Shown here: positions 25,388 through 34,858 of the stretch, one piece after another
Layout of the letters: every line of letters starts with the position of its first letter
Position numbering within the stretch: position 1 is the stretch's first letter
Assembly: GCA_963698275.1 (NCBI GenBank)
Contig: CAVOQE010000002.1
Span: 248,001-312,000, forward strand
Length of the DNA: 64,000 nt
Source of the DNA: Anderseniella sp963698275
Lineage (GTDB): Bacteria; Pseudomonadota; Alphaproteobacteria; Rhizobiales; Aestuariivirgaceae
Reading direction: 5' to 3'
The notes under the pieces: generated by a model
Databases searched by the model: none
The model's input: the letters and a program-made list of their open reading frames with translations, nothing else
Told to the model about the DNA's origin: nothing
Program-made: the position numbers and the translations under genes

Positions 25388-26429
25388 AGCGGGTTCGCCG
25401 TTAGGCGCAGAAGGCGGACGTGCCGGGTATATTTTCAATTCGACGATTGCCGGTATCGAAGATGCCGATGCCATCATGCTGATCGGCACCAATCCGCGGC
25501 TTGAAGCGCCTGTGCTCAACGCCCGCATCCGCAAACGCTATCTGTCCGGCGGCTGCACGATCGGTGTCATCGGTGAGCGGGCTGATCTCACATACCCGTA
25601 CACCTATCTGGGCGACGGGCCTGCTGCACTGGCGGACCTGGCGAAACACAAGAAGTCCCGGGCGAAACGCCCGATGTTCATCATTGGTCAGGGCGCGTTG
25701 TCCCGGCCCGATGGTGCAGCGGTACTGGCAACAGCCATGCAGGCTGCGCAATCGATTGGTGTCATCAAGAGTGACTGGAACGGGTTCAACGTGCTGCACA
25801 CGGCAGCGGGCAGGGTAGGAGCGCTGGATGTCTGCGCACTGCCGACGCTGCCTGGCGGCAAGGATACTGCGGCCATCCTGAAGGCTGCAAAGGCAGGAAG
25901 CGTTGAAGTCGTATATCTGCTTGGAGTTGACGAGATCGACATGGGCCAGCTTGGCGAGGCCTTTGTCGTCTACCAGGGCTCACACGGCGATGCCGGTGCG
26001 CATCGTGCCGACGTAATCCTGCCGGGTGCCACCTATACTGAAAAATCGGCAACATATGTGAATACCGAAGGCCGCCCGCAAATGGCGCGCCGGGCCAACT
26101 TCCCGCCAGGTGATGCGCGCGAGGACTGGGCCATCATTCGTGCCCTGGCCGGCAGGATGGATGTATCTCTCGGTTTCGACAATCTGGAGCATTTGCGCGC
26201 TTCGATGTACAAGATTGCACCGCAGCTTGCTGCGCTGGACAGTGTCGAGCCTGCAGATGCGGGCTCCCTGGATGCGCTGGCCACCGTCAAGGGCAAGATG
26301 GCATCGAAAGGGTTTGTGTCTCCGGTCACTGATTTTTACATGACCAATCCGATTGCGCGGGCATCCGGCATCATGGCGCAGTGTTCGTCATTGCGGGCAG
26401 ATCAGCTCAAACTGGCGGCGGCGGAGTAG
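25350..26429 (+). CDS. nuoG: NADH-quinone oxidoreductase subunit G, C-terminal part (frameshifted)
   Basis: This frame continues NuoG: similarity already begins at base 25293 (AALTGDLCGTEEVFALKKLM), upstream of the first ATG at 25350, so it is a fragment and not an independent gene. It covers the molybdopterin-oxidoreductase-like domain (REAGSPLGAEGGRAGYIFN, MLIGTNPRLEAPVLNARIRK) to the C-terminus, with QGSHGDAGAHRADVILPG and TEKSATYVNTEGRPQMA intact. There is no ribosome site at 25350. No further lesion is seen, so the shift is either recent or an artefact of sequencing. nuoH follows nine bases later. Confidence 0.9.
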   Translation: MEALEVKNLDCREAGSPLGAEGGRAGYIFNSTIAGIEDADAIMLIGTNPRLEAPVLNARIRKRYLSGGCTIGVIGERADLTYPYTYLGDGPAALADLAKHKKSRAKRPMFIIGQGALSRPDGAAVLATAMQAAQSIGVIKSDWNGFNVLHTAAGRVGALDVCALPTLPGGKDTAAILKAAKAGSVEVVYLLGVDEIDMGQLGEAFVVYQGSHGDAGAHRADVILPGATYTEKSATYVNTEGRPQMARRANFPPGDAREDWAIIRALAGRMDVSLGFDNLEHLRASMYKIAPQLAALDSVEPADAGSLDALATVKGKMASKGFVSPVTDFYMTNPIARASGIMAQCSSLRADQLKLAAAE

Positions 26430-26438
26430 GACATTGTC

Positions 26439-27473
26439 ATGAACGAAATACTCCTCACAATCGGTTTTATCGTGCTGCAGTCACTGGCCCTGCTGATCGC
26501 TGTGCTGATCATCGTGGCATATCTGGTATACGCCGACCGCAAAATCTGGGCAGCCGTTCAGATGCGCCGTGGTCCCAACGTGGTTGGACCTTGGGGGCTG
26601 TTCCAGTCATTCGCGGACATGTTGAAATTCGTCTTCAAGGAAGTTGTCATTCCCGATGGCGCCAACAAGGGCGTTTTCCTGATTGCGCCTCTGGTGACCT
26701 GTATCCTGGCGCTTTCTGCCTGGGTCGTTGTGCCGGTGAACGCCGGTTGGGTGGTTGCCGATATCAATGTCGGCATTCTGTTCCTGTTCGCCATTTCGTC
26801 CCTGGGTGTTTATGGCGTGATCATGGGCGGCTGGGCGTCCAATTCCAAGTATCCGTTCCTGGGTGCCCTGCGCTCGGCTGCTCAAATGGTGTCTTATGAA
26901 GTCTCAATCGGCTTTGTGATCATCACCGTATTGTTGTGTGCCGGAACGCTTAACCTGTCCGGCATCGTCATGAGCCAGTCAACCGGAATTGGAACCTGGC
27001 TGGGCCTGCCGGGCTCATTCCTGGACTGGTACTGGCTGCCGTTGCTGCCGATGTTCGTGGTGTTCTTCATTTCCGCCCTGGCGGAGACAAACCGCCCGCC
27101 GTTTGATCTGCCCGAAGCAGAATCGGAACTGGTTGCCGGTTTCATGGTTGAGTACTCATCGACACCGTACATGCTGTTCATGCTGGGTGAATATGTATCG
27201 ATTTCGCTGATGTGCGCCATGACGGCTATTCTGTTTCTCGGCGGCTGGCTGCCGCCAATTGATGTTGTGCCGTTTACCTGGGTGCCTGGTGTGTTCTGGT
27301 TCATGGCCAAGGTGTTCCTGGTTTTCTTCATGTTTGCCATGGTCAAGGCGTTCGTGCCGCGTTATCGCTATGACCAGTTGATGCGTCTGGGCTGGAAAGT
27401 GTTCCTGCCGATTTCGCTGGGTTGGGTTGTGGTCACCGCAGGTGTCATAACCGCCTTTGGCCTGGCCCCTTGA
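26439..27473 (+). CDS. nuoH: NADH-quinone oxidoreductase subunit H
   Basis: The membrane subunit that contacts the quinone site and links it to the proton-pumping arm. It has 344 residues and about eight spans. Two signatures are seen: YADRKIWAAVQMRRGPNVVG near residue 30 and the acidic loop AETNRPPFDLPEAESELVAG near 210, whose glutamates lie on the E channel. Confidence 0.97.
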   Translation: MNEILLTIGFIVLQSLALLIAVLIIVAYLVYADRKIWAAVQMRRGPNVVGPWGLFQSFADMLKFVFKEVVIPDGANKGVFLIAPLVTCILALSAWVVVPVNAGWVVADINVGILFLFAISSLGVYGVIMGGWASNSKYPFLGALRSAAQMVSYEVSIGFVIITVLLCAGTLNLSGIVMSQSTGIGTWLGLPGSFLDWYWLPLLPMFVVFFISALAETNRPPFDLPEAESELVAGFMVEYSSTPYMLFMLGEYVSISLMCAMTAILFLGGWLPPIDVVPFTWVPGVFWFMAKVFLVFFMFAMVKAFVPRYRYDQLMRLGWKVFLPISLGWVVVTAGVITAFGLAP

Positions 27474-27495
27474 GGATGAATGGAAAGTTGAAGCC

Positions 27496-27984
27496 ATGAA
27501 ACTTGCTCAAGCTGCCAAATCACTGTTCCTTAAGGAATTCATCGACGCGTTTTTCATGTCGATGCGGTACTTCTTTGCGCCCAAGGCAACAATCAACTAT
27601 CCGTTTGAAAAAGGACCGGTAAGCCCGCGCTTTCGCGGTGAGCATGCGCTGCGCCGGTATCCCAACGGTGAAGAACGCTGCATCGCCTGCAAACTGTGCG
27701 AGGCGATCTGTCCTGCCCAGGCGATTACCATTGAGGCCGGTCCACGCCGCAATGACGGCACCCGGCGCACCACGCGCTACGACATCGATATGGTCAAGTG
27801 CATCTATTGCGGTTTTTGTCAGGAAGCCTGCCCGGTGGACGCCATTGTGGAGGGGCCGAATTTTGAATTTGCCACCGAAACACGCGAAGAACTGTTGTTC
27901 GACAAGGACAAGCTGCTGGCCAATGGCGACCGGTGGGAACGTGAGATTGCATCGAACATAGCCATGGATGCGCCGTATCGCTGA
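27496..27984 (+). CDS. nuoI: NADH-quinone oxidoreductase subunit I
   Basis: The peripheral-arm subunit with clusters N6a and N6b, 162 residues. Two 4Fe-4S motifs are visible: CIACKLCEAICPAQAI and CIYCGFCQEACPVDAI. The start at 27496 (MKLAQAAKSLFLKEF) gives the amphipathic N-terminal helix that lies on the membrane; the frame extends to 27457 inside the nuoH end but without a ribosome site. Confidence 0.97.
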   Translation: MKLAQAAKSLFLKEFIDAFFMSMRYFFAPKATINYPFEKGPVSPRFRGEHALRRYPNGEERCIACKLCEAICPAQAITIEAGPRRNDGTRRTTRYDIDMVKCIYCGFCQEACPVDAIVEGPNFEFATETREELLFDKDKLLANGDRWEREIASNIAMDAPYR

Positions 27985-28053
27985 TCCGCTGGTCTGCGTC
28001 TGTGGTGAATGAGAATAAGGGCCGGTTGATCCGGCAGGACAGGGGTTGAAGAG

Positions 28054-28668
28054 ATGGCAGTAACTGCCGCGTTTTTCTATCTATTTGCCGCCGTTGCGAT
28101 TGCATCGGCGGTGATGGTGATTGCTTCACGCAATCCGGTTCATTCAGTTCTGTTTCTGATCCTGACGTTCTTCAACGCCTCCGGCCTGTTCATCCTGCTG
28201 GGAGCCGAGTTCCTGGCGATGATACTGGTGGTGGTGTATGTCGGCGCTGTGGCCGTGCTGTTCCTGTTCGTGGTGATGATGCTGGACATCGACTTTTCCG
28301 AACTTCGCGAAGGCATGCTGACCTACGCGCCGTTTGGCATGGTGGTCGGATTGATCCTGTTTACCGAACTGGCCCTGGTGCTGGGTGTGTGGACGTTCTC
28401 GCCGGAAGCCGCAGGAGCACTTGCTGCACCGGCACCGGCCAGCGGTGTCGCCACCAATACCGAAGCGATCGGACAACTGCTGTACACCCGCTACATTTAC
28501 TATTTCCAGGCAGCAGGCCTTGTGCTGCTGGTGGCCATGATTGGCGCAATCGTGCTGACCCTGCGCCATAAGGAAGGCGTCAAGCGCCAGAACATTTCAG
28601 ACCAGGTGGCACGCGGGCCGGCAACGGCCATTGAAGTGCGCAAGGTCAAGCCGGGGCAGGGGATTTAG
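28054..28668 (+). CDS. nuoJ: NADH-quinone oxidoreductase subunit J
   Basis: A membrane subunit of 204 residues with about five spans. The conserved third helix GAEFLAMILVVVYVGAVAVL, with its pi-bulge glycine and tyrosine, is near residues 50-69, followed by FLFVVMMLDID. The C-terminal cytoplasmic tail carries RHKEGVKRQNI. The 69-base gap before it is the largest in the first half of the operon. Confidence 0.96.
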   Translation: MAVTAAFFYLFAAVAIASAVMVIASRNPVHSVLFLILTFFNASGLFILLGAEFLAMILVVVYVGAVAVLFLFVVMMLDIDFSELREGMLTYAPFGMVVGLILFTELALVLGVWTFSPEAAGALAAPAPASGVATNTEAIGQLLYTRYIYYFQAAGLVLLVAMIGAIVLTLRHKEGVKRQNISDQVARGPATAIEVRKVKPGQGI

Positions 28669-28671
28669 GCC

Positions 28672-28980
28672 ATGACAATCGGACTGGGACACTATCTCAC
28701 TGTAGCGGCAATCATCTTTACGATCGGGATTTTCGGTATCTTCCTGAACCGCAAGAACGTGATCATCATTCTGATGTCGATCGAGCTGATGCTGCTGTCG
28801 GTCAACATCAATCTGGTTGCCTTCTCATCGTTCCTCAACGACATGGTCGGCCAGGTGTTCGCACTTCTGGTGCTGACCGTGGCTGCCGGCGAGGCTGCCA
28901 TCGGATTGGCCATTCTGGTTACTTACTTCCGCAACCGCGGGTCTATCGCGGTTGAAGATATCAACATGATGAAGGGCTGA
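28672..28980 (+). CDS. nuoK: NADH-quinone oxidoreductase subunit K
   Basis: A 102-residue, three-span membrane subunit. The two functional glutamates of the proton path are seen in the second and third spans: Glu in IILMSIELMLLSVNIN and in TVAAGEAAIGLAILV. It is adjacent to nuoJ (three bases) and to nuoL (18 bases). Confidence 0.97.
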   Translation: MTIGLGHYLTVAAIIFTIGIFGIFLNRKNVIIILMSIELMLLSVNINLVAFSSFLNDMVGQVFALLVLTVAAGEAAIGLAILVTYFRNRGSIAVEDINMMKG

Positions 28981-28998
28981 CGGGAAAAGTTTGACGCC

Positions 28999-30522
28999 AT
29001 GAACACCATCTTCCTCCTCATCGTTTTTCTGCCGCTGATCGGCGCCCTGATTTCGGGTGTTTTCGGTACCAAACTGTTACGCGGAACCCAGGAACCCTCA
29101 GGTCATGAAGGCCACCATCACGGTCCCGCCTGGCCACAATTCCTGCCGACCGCATTGCTACTGATATCGGCAGCCCTGTCGTGGATTGCGTTCTTTGACG
29201 TGGCTGTCAATGAGAATTCCTACAAGGTCGAAGTATTGACGTGGATTCGCTCCGGTGGCCTGGCGGCAGACTGGGTTTTGCGGATTGATACGCTGACTGC
29301 AGTGATGCTTGTTGTTGTCACAACAGTGTCGTCACTCGTGCACGTGTATTCGATTGGTTATATGAGCCACGATGACAACCAGCCGCGGTTCTTTGCCTAT
29401 CTGTCGTTCTTCACCTTCTCCATGCTGATGCTGGTCACGTCCGATAACCTGCTGCAGATGTTTTTTGGCTGGGAAGGCGTTGGCCTCGCGTCCTATCTGC
29501 TGATCGGTTTCTGGTACAAGAAACCATCCGCCAACGCTGCTGCCATCAAGGCATTTGTCGTCAACCGCGTCGGTGACTTTGGCTTTGCGCTCGGCATTTT
29601 TGCGACATTTGCCGTATTCCAGTCCATCGAACTCGACACCATCTTTGCCGCTGCCGGCGGGCAAACCGGCAAGACAATGCAGTTCCTGTCATGGGAACTC
29701 GACGTGATGACGGTGATTTGCCTGTTGCTGTTCATGGGCGCCATGGGCAAGTCTGCACAGTTCATGCTGCACACCTGGTTGCCGGATGCGATGGAGGGCC
29801 CGACACCGGTGTCTGCCCTGATCCACGCGGCGACCATGGTGACAGCCGGCGTATTCCTGGTGGCCCGCATGTCGCCGATGTTTGAACTGTCGCCCACCGC
29901 GCTGACCGTGGTCATTGTGATCGGCGCAATCACCGCGTTCTTTGCCGCCACCGTTGGCCTGGTCCAGAACGACATCAAGCGGGTCATCGCCTATTCCACA
30001 TGCTCGCAGCTTGGCTACATGTTTGTCGCATTGGGCGTGGGCGCTTATGGGGTGGCGATCTTCCACCTGTTCACCCATGCCTTTTTCAAGGCGCTGCTGT
30101 TCCTGGGGTCCGGCTCGGTGATCCACGCCATGTCCGACGAACAGGACATGCGCAACATGGGTGGTCTTGCACCGCACCTCAAATTGACCTGGATCATGAT
30201 GCTGATAGGCACACTGGCGCTGACCGGGTTCCCGCTGACGGCAGGGTATTTCTCCAAGGACGCGATTATCGAGAGCGCCTTTGCGGCGCATGGCGGTGCT
30301 GCCACAATGGCCTTCTGGCTGTTGGTGATTTCAGCCTGTTTCACATCGTTCTATTCGTGGCGACTGATATTCATGACATTCCACGGCAAACCTCGCGCCA
30401 GCCGTGATGTGATGAACCATGTGCATGAAATCTCCTTATGTCATGCTTGTCCCGCTGTTCGTGCTGGCGCTGGGTGCCCTGTTTGCCGGCCTGTTGTTCA
30501 AGGAATACTTCATCGGCCATGA
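28999..30522 (+). CDS. nuoL: NADH-quinone oxidoreductase subunit L, N-terminal part (frameshifted)
   Basis: The distal antiporter-like subunit of the proton-pumping arm. This frame holds about 476 residues of genuine NuoL, including the core FFGWEGVGLASYLLIGFW, the proton-path lysine region, WLPDAMEGPTPVSALIHAA and HLFTHAFFKALLFLGSGS. From about base 30430 the translation turns to ISLCHACPAVRAGAGCP, unlike NuoL, and stops at 30522. The native sequence (ESPYVMLVPLFVL) continues in the next frame, so one extra A within GAAATC at 30427-30430 explains the break. The joined product would be about 662 residues. Confidence 0.93.
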   Translation: MNTIFLLIVFLPLIGALISGVFGTKLLRGTQEPSGHEGHHHGPAWPQFLPTALLLISAALSWIAFFDVAVNENSYKVEVLTWIRSGGLAADWVLRIDTLTAVMLVVVTTVSSLVHVYSIGYMSHDDNQPRFFAYLSFFTFSMLMLVTSDNLLQMFFGWEGVGLASYLLIGFWYKKPSANAAAIKAFVVNRVGDFGFALGIFATFAVFQSIELDTIFAAAGGQTGKTMQFLSWELDVMTVICLLLFMGAMGKSAQFMLHTWLPDAMEGPTPVSALIHAATMVTAGVFLVARMSPMFELSPTALTVVIVIGAITAFFAATVGLVQNDIKRVIAYSTCSQLGYMFVALGVGAYGVAIFHLFTHAFFKALLFLGSGSVIHAMSDEQDMRNMGGLAPHLKLTWIMMLIGTLALTGFPLTAGYFSKDAIIESAFAAHGGAATMAFWLLVISACFTSFYSWRLIFMTFHGKPRASRDVMNHVHEISLCHACPAVRAGAGCPVCRPVVQGILHRP

Positions 30523-30985
30523 TGAGGCGCTGTTCTGGGGAACCGCGATTTACAGGCTGCCCGAAAACAACATTGTGACAGAGATGCACCATGTGCCGGG
30601 TTGGGTCGTGTGGTCACCGTTCGTTGCAATGGTCATAGGCTTTGCGCTGTCGTGGCTGTTCTACATTCGCAATCCGGAATTGCCAAAACAGCTGGCTGCC
30701 CAGAATGAGCCGCTGTACAAGTTCCTGCTCAACAAATGGTATTTTGATGAGCTTTACGATCTCATCTTCGTTCGCCCGGCCATGTGGCTTGGTCGCTTCC
30801 TGTGGAAGAAGGGCGACGGCTGGATGATTGACGGCTTCGGGCCGGACGGCGTGTCCGCCCGCGTCCTGGGCGCCGCCAATCGCATTGTGAAACTGCAGTC
30901 CGGTTTCGTTTATCACTACGCCTTTGCCATGTTGCTCGGGGCCGCGTTCCTGATCACCTGGTACATGTTTGCAGGAGCTCACTGA
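30419..30985 (+). CDS. nuoL: NADH-quinone oxidoreductase subunit L, C-terminal part (frameshifted)
   Basis: The rest of NuoL: the last antiporter spans, the long lateral helix region (NEPLYKFLLNKWYFDELYDL) and the final transmembrane anchor (YAFAMLLGAAFLITWYMFAG). The ATG at 30419 lies inside the N-terminal fragment and has no ribosome site, so it is not an independent start. No other damage is visible. Its TGA overlaps the nuoM ATG (TGATG), so nuoM translation may depend on ribosomes reaching this stop. Confidence 0.9.
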   Translation: MCMKSPYVMLVPLFVLALGALFAGLLFKEYFIGHDEALFWGTAIYRLPENNIVTEMHHVPGWVVWSPFVAMVIGFALSWLFYIRNPELPKQLAAQNEPLYKFLLNKWYFDELYDLIFVRPAMWLGRFLWKKGDGWMIDGFGPDGVSARVLGAANRIVKLQSGFVYHYAFAMLLGAAFLITWYMFAGAH

Positions 30986-32511
30986 TGACCGGCTGGTACA
31001 TTCTATCAACGATCACTTTCCTGCCCATGGTTGGTGCTCTGTTCATTCTGGTGATCCGCGGTGACGATGCCGTTGCGCGCCGCAACATGCGCGCCACCGC
31101 ATTGTCTGTGACCCTCATTACGTTCGTGCTGTCGCTTCTGGCGTGGAACGGTTTCGATCCCTCGCAATCAGGCTTTCAACTCGAAGACAAGATCACCTGG
31201 CTTGGCGGTCTGATGACCTACCACCTCGGCGTTGACGGCATCTCCATGCCGTTTGTACTGCTCACCACGGCAATGATGCCATTGTGCATCATCGCCAGCT
31301 GGGGCGTGGAAAAGCGCGTCAAGGAGTACATGATCGCATTCCTGGTTCTGGAAACACTGATGATCGGGGTGTTCTGCGCTCTGGACCTGGTGTTGTTCTA
31401 CCTGTTCTTTGAAGCAGGCCTTATTCCGATGTTCCTGATCATCGGTATCTGGGGCGGTGCCCGGCGGGTGTATGCCAGTTTCAAATTCTTCCTGTACACG
31501 CTGCTCGGCTCGGTGCTGATGTTGCTGGCCATCATGGCGATGTATTCATATGCCGGCACCACCGACATTACCGAAATACTGGCAGACAAGAATTTCCCGG
31601 TTGAGATGCAGACCTGGCTGTGGCTGGCGTTCTTTGCATCCTTTGCGGTGAAGATGCCGATGTGGCCTGTGCACACATGGTTGCCTGATGCCCACGTTGA
31701 AGCCCCCACAGCCGGTTCGGTCGTGCTGGCGGCGATCTTGCTGAAAATGGGTGGCTACGGCTTCTTGCGTTTCTCGCTGCCAATGTTCCCGCTGGCGTCC
31801 GAAATGTTCGCTCCCATGGTGTTCGTCCTGTCTGTTGTCGCCATCGTCTATACTTCGCTGGTCGCGCTCATGCAGGAAGACATGAAGAAGCTGATCGCTT
31901 ATTCCTCGGTTGCTCATATGGGCTTTGTCACCATGGGCATATTCTCACTGAACAAACAGGGTATTGATGGCGCGATTTTCCAGATGATAAGCCATGGCTT
32001 CATTTCAGGTGCGCTGTTCCTGTGCGTCGGTGTTGTTTACGACCGGATGCATACCCGCGAGATTGCCGCCTATGGCGGACTGGTCAACCGGATGCCGGCC
32101 TATGCGGCGATATTCCTGCTGTTCACCATGGCCAATGTCGGGTTGCCGGGAACGTCCGGGTTCGTCGGCGAATTCCTGACACTGACCGGTGCCTTCAAGG
32201 CAAATACCTGGGTGGCATTCTTTGCCACTACCGGCGTCATACTGTCGGCAGGCTATGCGCTGTGGCTGTACCGCCGCGTGGTGTTCGGCGTGTTGCAGAA
32301 GGACAGTCTGAAGGCGATTGCAGATATCACACCACGTGAGGCTGTGACGCTGTTGCCGCTGGTTGCTGCGACCATTTATTTCGGAGTGTATCCCGCGCCG
32401 GTCATGACGGCTATTTCCGCATCCGTGGACAATTTGCTGGTCGATATGCAGGCAGCGCTCGATGCCCAGTCTGCAGTTGTGCGGGCAGCGGCGGCGGCCG
32501 TAGGGAATTAG
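30985..32511 (+). CDS. nuoM: NADH-quinone oxidoreductase subunit M
   Basis: An antiporter-like proton-pumping subunit, 508 residues with about 14 spans. Signatures are YLFFEAGLIPMFLIIGIWGG near residue 135, with the conserved glutamate of the channel, and HTWLPDAHVEAPTAGSVVLA near 225, with the lysine-bearing broken helix (ILLKMGGYG). It is intact, in contrast to nuoL directly upstream. Confidence 0.97.
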   Translation: MTGWYILSTITFLPMVGALFILVIRGDDAVARRNMRATALSVTLITFVLSLLAWNGFDPSQSGFQLEDKITWLGGLMTYHLGVDGISMPFVLLTTAMMPLCIIASWGVEKRVKEYMIAFLVLETLMIGVFCALDLVLFYLFFEAGLIPMFLIIGIWGGARRVYASFKFFLYTLLGSVLMLLAIMAMYSYAGTTDITEILADKNFPVEMQTWLWLAFFASFAVKMPMWPVHTWLPDAHVEAPTAGSVVLAAILLKMGGYGFLRFSLPMFPLASEMFAPMVFVLSVVAIVYTSLVALMQEDMKKLIAYSSVAHMGFVTMGIFSLNKQGIDGAIFQMISHGFISGALFLCVGVVYDRMHTREIAAYGGLVNRMPAYAAIFLLFTMANVGLPGTSGFVGEFLTLTGAFKANTWVAFFATTGVILSAGYALWLYRRVVFGVLQKDSLKAIADITPREAVTLLPLVAATIYFGVYPAPVMTAISASVDNLLVDMQAALDAQSAVVRAAAAAVGN

Positions 32512-32591
32512 AACAAAAATCAGCAGGGCAATCAGGCATGAATGCCAGATGGATTTGCTTCAAAAGGTTTGAGAAAGTCAGGATCGGGTAA

Positions 32592-34040
32592 ATGGGCAAT
32601 ATACTAGCGATAGCCGATGCAACTGCCGCGCTGCCGGAAATATTCCTGGCGGTGGCAACCATGGCGCTTCTCATGCTTGGTGTGTTCTCGAAGCGAAATC
32701 CGACAGAGATGATCAACACGCTGGCGCTTGCCTGTTTGGCTGTCACGGCCGGTCTCGTGGTGGTCATGTCTGATGGCGGAACGCAGCGTGCCTTCCTGGA
32801 CAGCTTTGTCGTGGACGGGTTTGCCCGGTTCATGAAGATGCTTGTGCTGTTCGGATCTGCGGCCGCCATCATCATGTCGTCCAGCTTCATGAAAACCGAG
32901 AAACTGGACCAGTTTGAGTATCCGATACTGATCATGATGGCCACGGTCGGCATGATGATGATGATTTCAGCCAACGACCTGATTGCCCTGTACATGGGAC
33001 TGGAACTGCAGTCGCTGTCGCTTTATGTGGTTGCGGCCTTCAATCGGGACAGCGCGCGTTCCTCGGAAGCAGGCTTGAAATACTTCGTTCTGGGTGCGCT
33101 TTCGTCCGGCATGCTGTTGTATGGAGCGTCGCTGATATACGGTTTTTCAGGCTCGGTGGCGTATTCCGAGATTGCCAGGGCAGCCGCAGGAGATGAGGTC
33201 GGACTTGGCCTGCTGTTCGGGCTGGTGTTCCTGATTTCAGGGATGGCCTTCAAGGTTTCCGCCGTCCCGTTCCACATGTGGACCCCGGATGTTTATGAAG
33301 GCTCTCCAACACCGGTTACCGCCTTCTTTGCCGCCGCTCCGAAAGTGGCCGCGATGGCTGTGTTTGTGCGCGTGATGCATGATGCTTTCGGCGGCGCAGT
33401 TGCACAATGGCAGCAGGTCATCGTGTTCATTTCCATTGCCTCCATGGTGCTTGGCGCATTTGCCGCCATCGGCCAGAACAACATCAAGCGCCTGCTGGCC
33501 TATTCTTCAATCGGTCACATGGGATATGCACTGGTCGGTCTGGCCGCAGGCACACAGTCGGGCGTACGCGGCGTTGTCATCTATATGGCTATTTACATGA
33601 TCATGACGCTGGGTGCATTTGCCTGTGTGATCTATATGCGCCAGCGCGGTACAGCAGTTGAACGAATTTCAGACCTCTCAGGGTTGGGGCGCAATGACAG
33701 TGTCATGGCCTTCGTTTTTGCAATGCTCATGTTCTCTCTTGCCGGCATTCCTCCATTGGCCGGATTCTTCGGCAAGTATTTTGTGTTTCTTGCTGCCATT
33801 GACGCGAAAATGTACACACTGGCGGTTGTTGGTGTGCTGGCATCAGTCGTGTCTGCTTTTTACTATCTGCGGGTCGTCAAGATCATCTACTTTGATGAAC
33901 CTGCGGATGAATTCGATGTGGCGCCGATGGAAATACGTGTCATCGCCATTGCAGCCGGTGTGATGGCAATCGGCATGGTGCTGGTTCTCAAGCAACTCAA
34001 TATTGCGGCCAATGCTGCAGCGGCGTCGCTGTTCCTGTGA
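32592..34040 (+). CDS. nuoN: NADH-quinone oxidoreductase subunit N
   Basis: The third antiporter-like subunit, 482 residues. Core motifs: LIALYMGLELQSLSLYVVAA near residue 130 with its glutamate, FHMWTPDVYEGSPTPVTAFF near 230 and KRLLAYSSIGHMGYAL near 300. An 80-base gap separates it from nuoM and contains nothing I recognise. Its last four bases overlap the GTG start of birA. Confidence 0.97.
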   Translation: MGNILAIADATAALPEIFLAVATMALLMLGVFSKRNPTEMINTLALACLAVTAGLVVVMSDGGTQRAFLDSFVVDGFARFMKMLVLFGSAAAIIMSSSFMKTEKLDQFEYPILIMMATVGMMMMISANDLIALYMGLELQSLSLYVVAAFNRDSARSSEAGLKYFVLGALSSGMLLYGASLIYGFSGSVAYSEIARAAAGDEVGLGLLFGLVFLISGMAFKVSAVPFHMWTPDVYEGSPTPVTAFFAAAPKVAAMAVFVRVMHDAFGGAVAQWQQVIVFISIASMVLGAFAAIGQNNIKRLLAYSSIGHMGYALVGLAAGTQSGVRGVVIYMAIYMIMTLGAFACVIYMRQRGTAVERISDLSGLGRNDSVMAFVFAMLMFSLAGIPPLAGFFGKYFVFLAAIDAKMYTLAVVGVLASVVSAFYYLRVVKIIYFDEPADEFDVAPMEIRVIAIAAGVMAIGMVLVLKQLNIAANAAAASLFL

Positions 34041-34786
34041 ACGGATCACCCGGCGCGCTGCCCGATGTCATCTGGAAAGATAGTGTCGGCTCCACCAATG
34101 ATGAAGCCCGGGCGCGGGTCACCGGCGAAGACTGCAAACCGGTCTGGATTGCTGCTGCGGAGCAGACGCGCGGCAAGGGCAGGCTGGGGCGTCACTGGGT
34201 TTCGAAGCCCGGCAATCTTTACGCCAGCCTGATATGGCCGTCAGATGCAGAACCGAGGCGTCTGGCGAGCTTGTCTCTAGTTGCGGGTCTGGCGGTGCGC
34301 GATGCTGTGGTCATGGCGGGTGTCACCGCGCCGGTACAGTTGAAGTGGCCCAATGATGTTCTGGTTGGCGGCAAGAAAGTATCAGGCGTGCTGATAGAGA
34401 CAATGGACCGGGCGGGATCGCGTGTCGTGATTGTCGGCTGCGGGATCAATCTGCTTCACCATCCGGCAGACACACGGTGGCCGGCAACAAATATTTCTGC
34501 TTGCGGCATCATGATTGAGCCGCGCGACATGCTGGAACACCTGCGCAGGGCCATGCATACGCGGTTGCGGCAATGGGCAGACGGTGCAGGGCTTGCCAGC
34601 ATACATGCTGACTGGATGAACGCTGCGTTGGGTTATGGTAGCCGGATATCCGTTGAAGGCGGCAAGCAGGGTGTATTTACTGGACTGAATGAAGACGGTG
34701 CGCTGGTGCTGACACTGGACGATGGCTCTGCGTGGACCCATCATGCAGGTGATGTTGCATGGCTGGACCAGCGTGGTTCGTCATAA
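34037..34786 (+). CDS. birA: Biotin-[acetyl-CoA-carboxylase] ligase (short form)
   Basis: It attaches biotin to the carrier lysine of carboxylases through biotinyl-AMP. It has 249 residues with the catalytic domain only: STNDEARARV near residue 19, the adenylate-binding loop TRGKGRLGRHW near 45-55 (GRGRxGR type), LKWPNDVLVGGKKVSGVLIE near 103 with the key lysine, and the small C-terminal SH3-like domain (GKQGVFTGLNEDGALVL). There is no N-terminal winged helix, so it is an enzyme and not a biotin-operon repressor. The GTG overlaps the nuoN stop; the nuoN-birA-rnj order is common in this class. Confidence 0.93.
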   Translation: MNGSPGALPDVIWKDSVGSTNDEARARVTGEDCKPVWIAAAEQTRGKGRLGRHWVSKPGNLYASLIWPSDAEPRRLASLSLVAGLAVRDAVVMAGVTAPVQLKWPNDVLVGGKKVSGVLIETMDRAGSRVVIVGCGINLLHHPADTRWPATNISACGIMIEPRDMLEHLRRAMHTRLRQWADGAGLASIHADWMNAALGYGSRISVEGGKQGVFTGLNEDGALVLTLDDGSAWTHHAGDVAWLDQRGSS

Positions 34787-34858
34787 ACGGGCTTGCGAAG
34801 TTTGAAGTTAAATGATCAGGAATGGTTCTGTTTCTGAATTTGGTGGACTGGGGATGTA

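Noticed and set aside
24347..26429. Programmed +1 frameshifting to make NuoG
   Set aside because: No RF2-like stop-codon context, Shine-Dalgarno stimulator or slippery run is seen at 25286-25292, so I treat it as a lesion or sequencing error.
30419..30985. Separate gene for a 188-residue membrane protein
   Set aside because: It is the C-terminus of NuoL in the shifted frame; the ATG lies inside the N-terminal fragment without a ribosome site.
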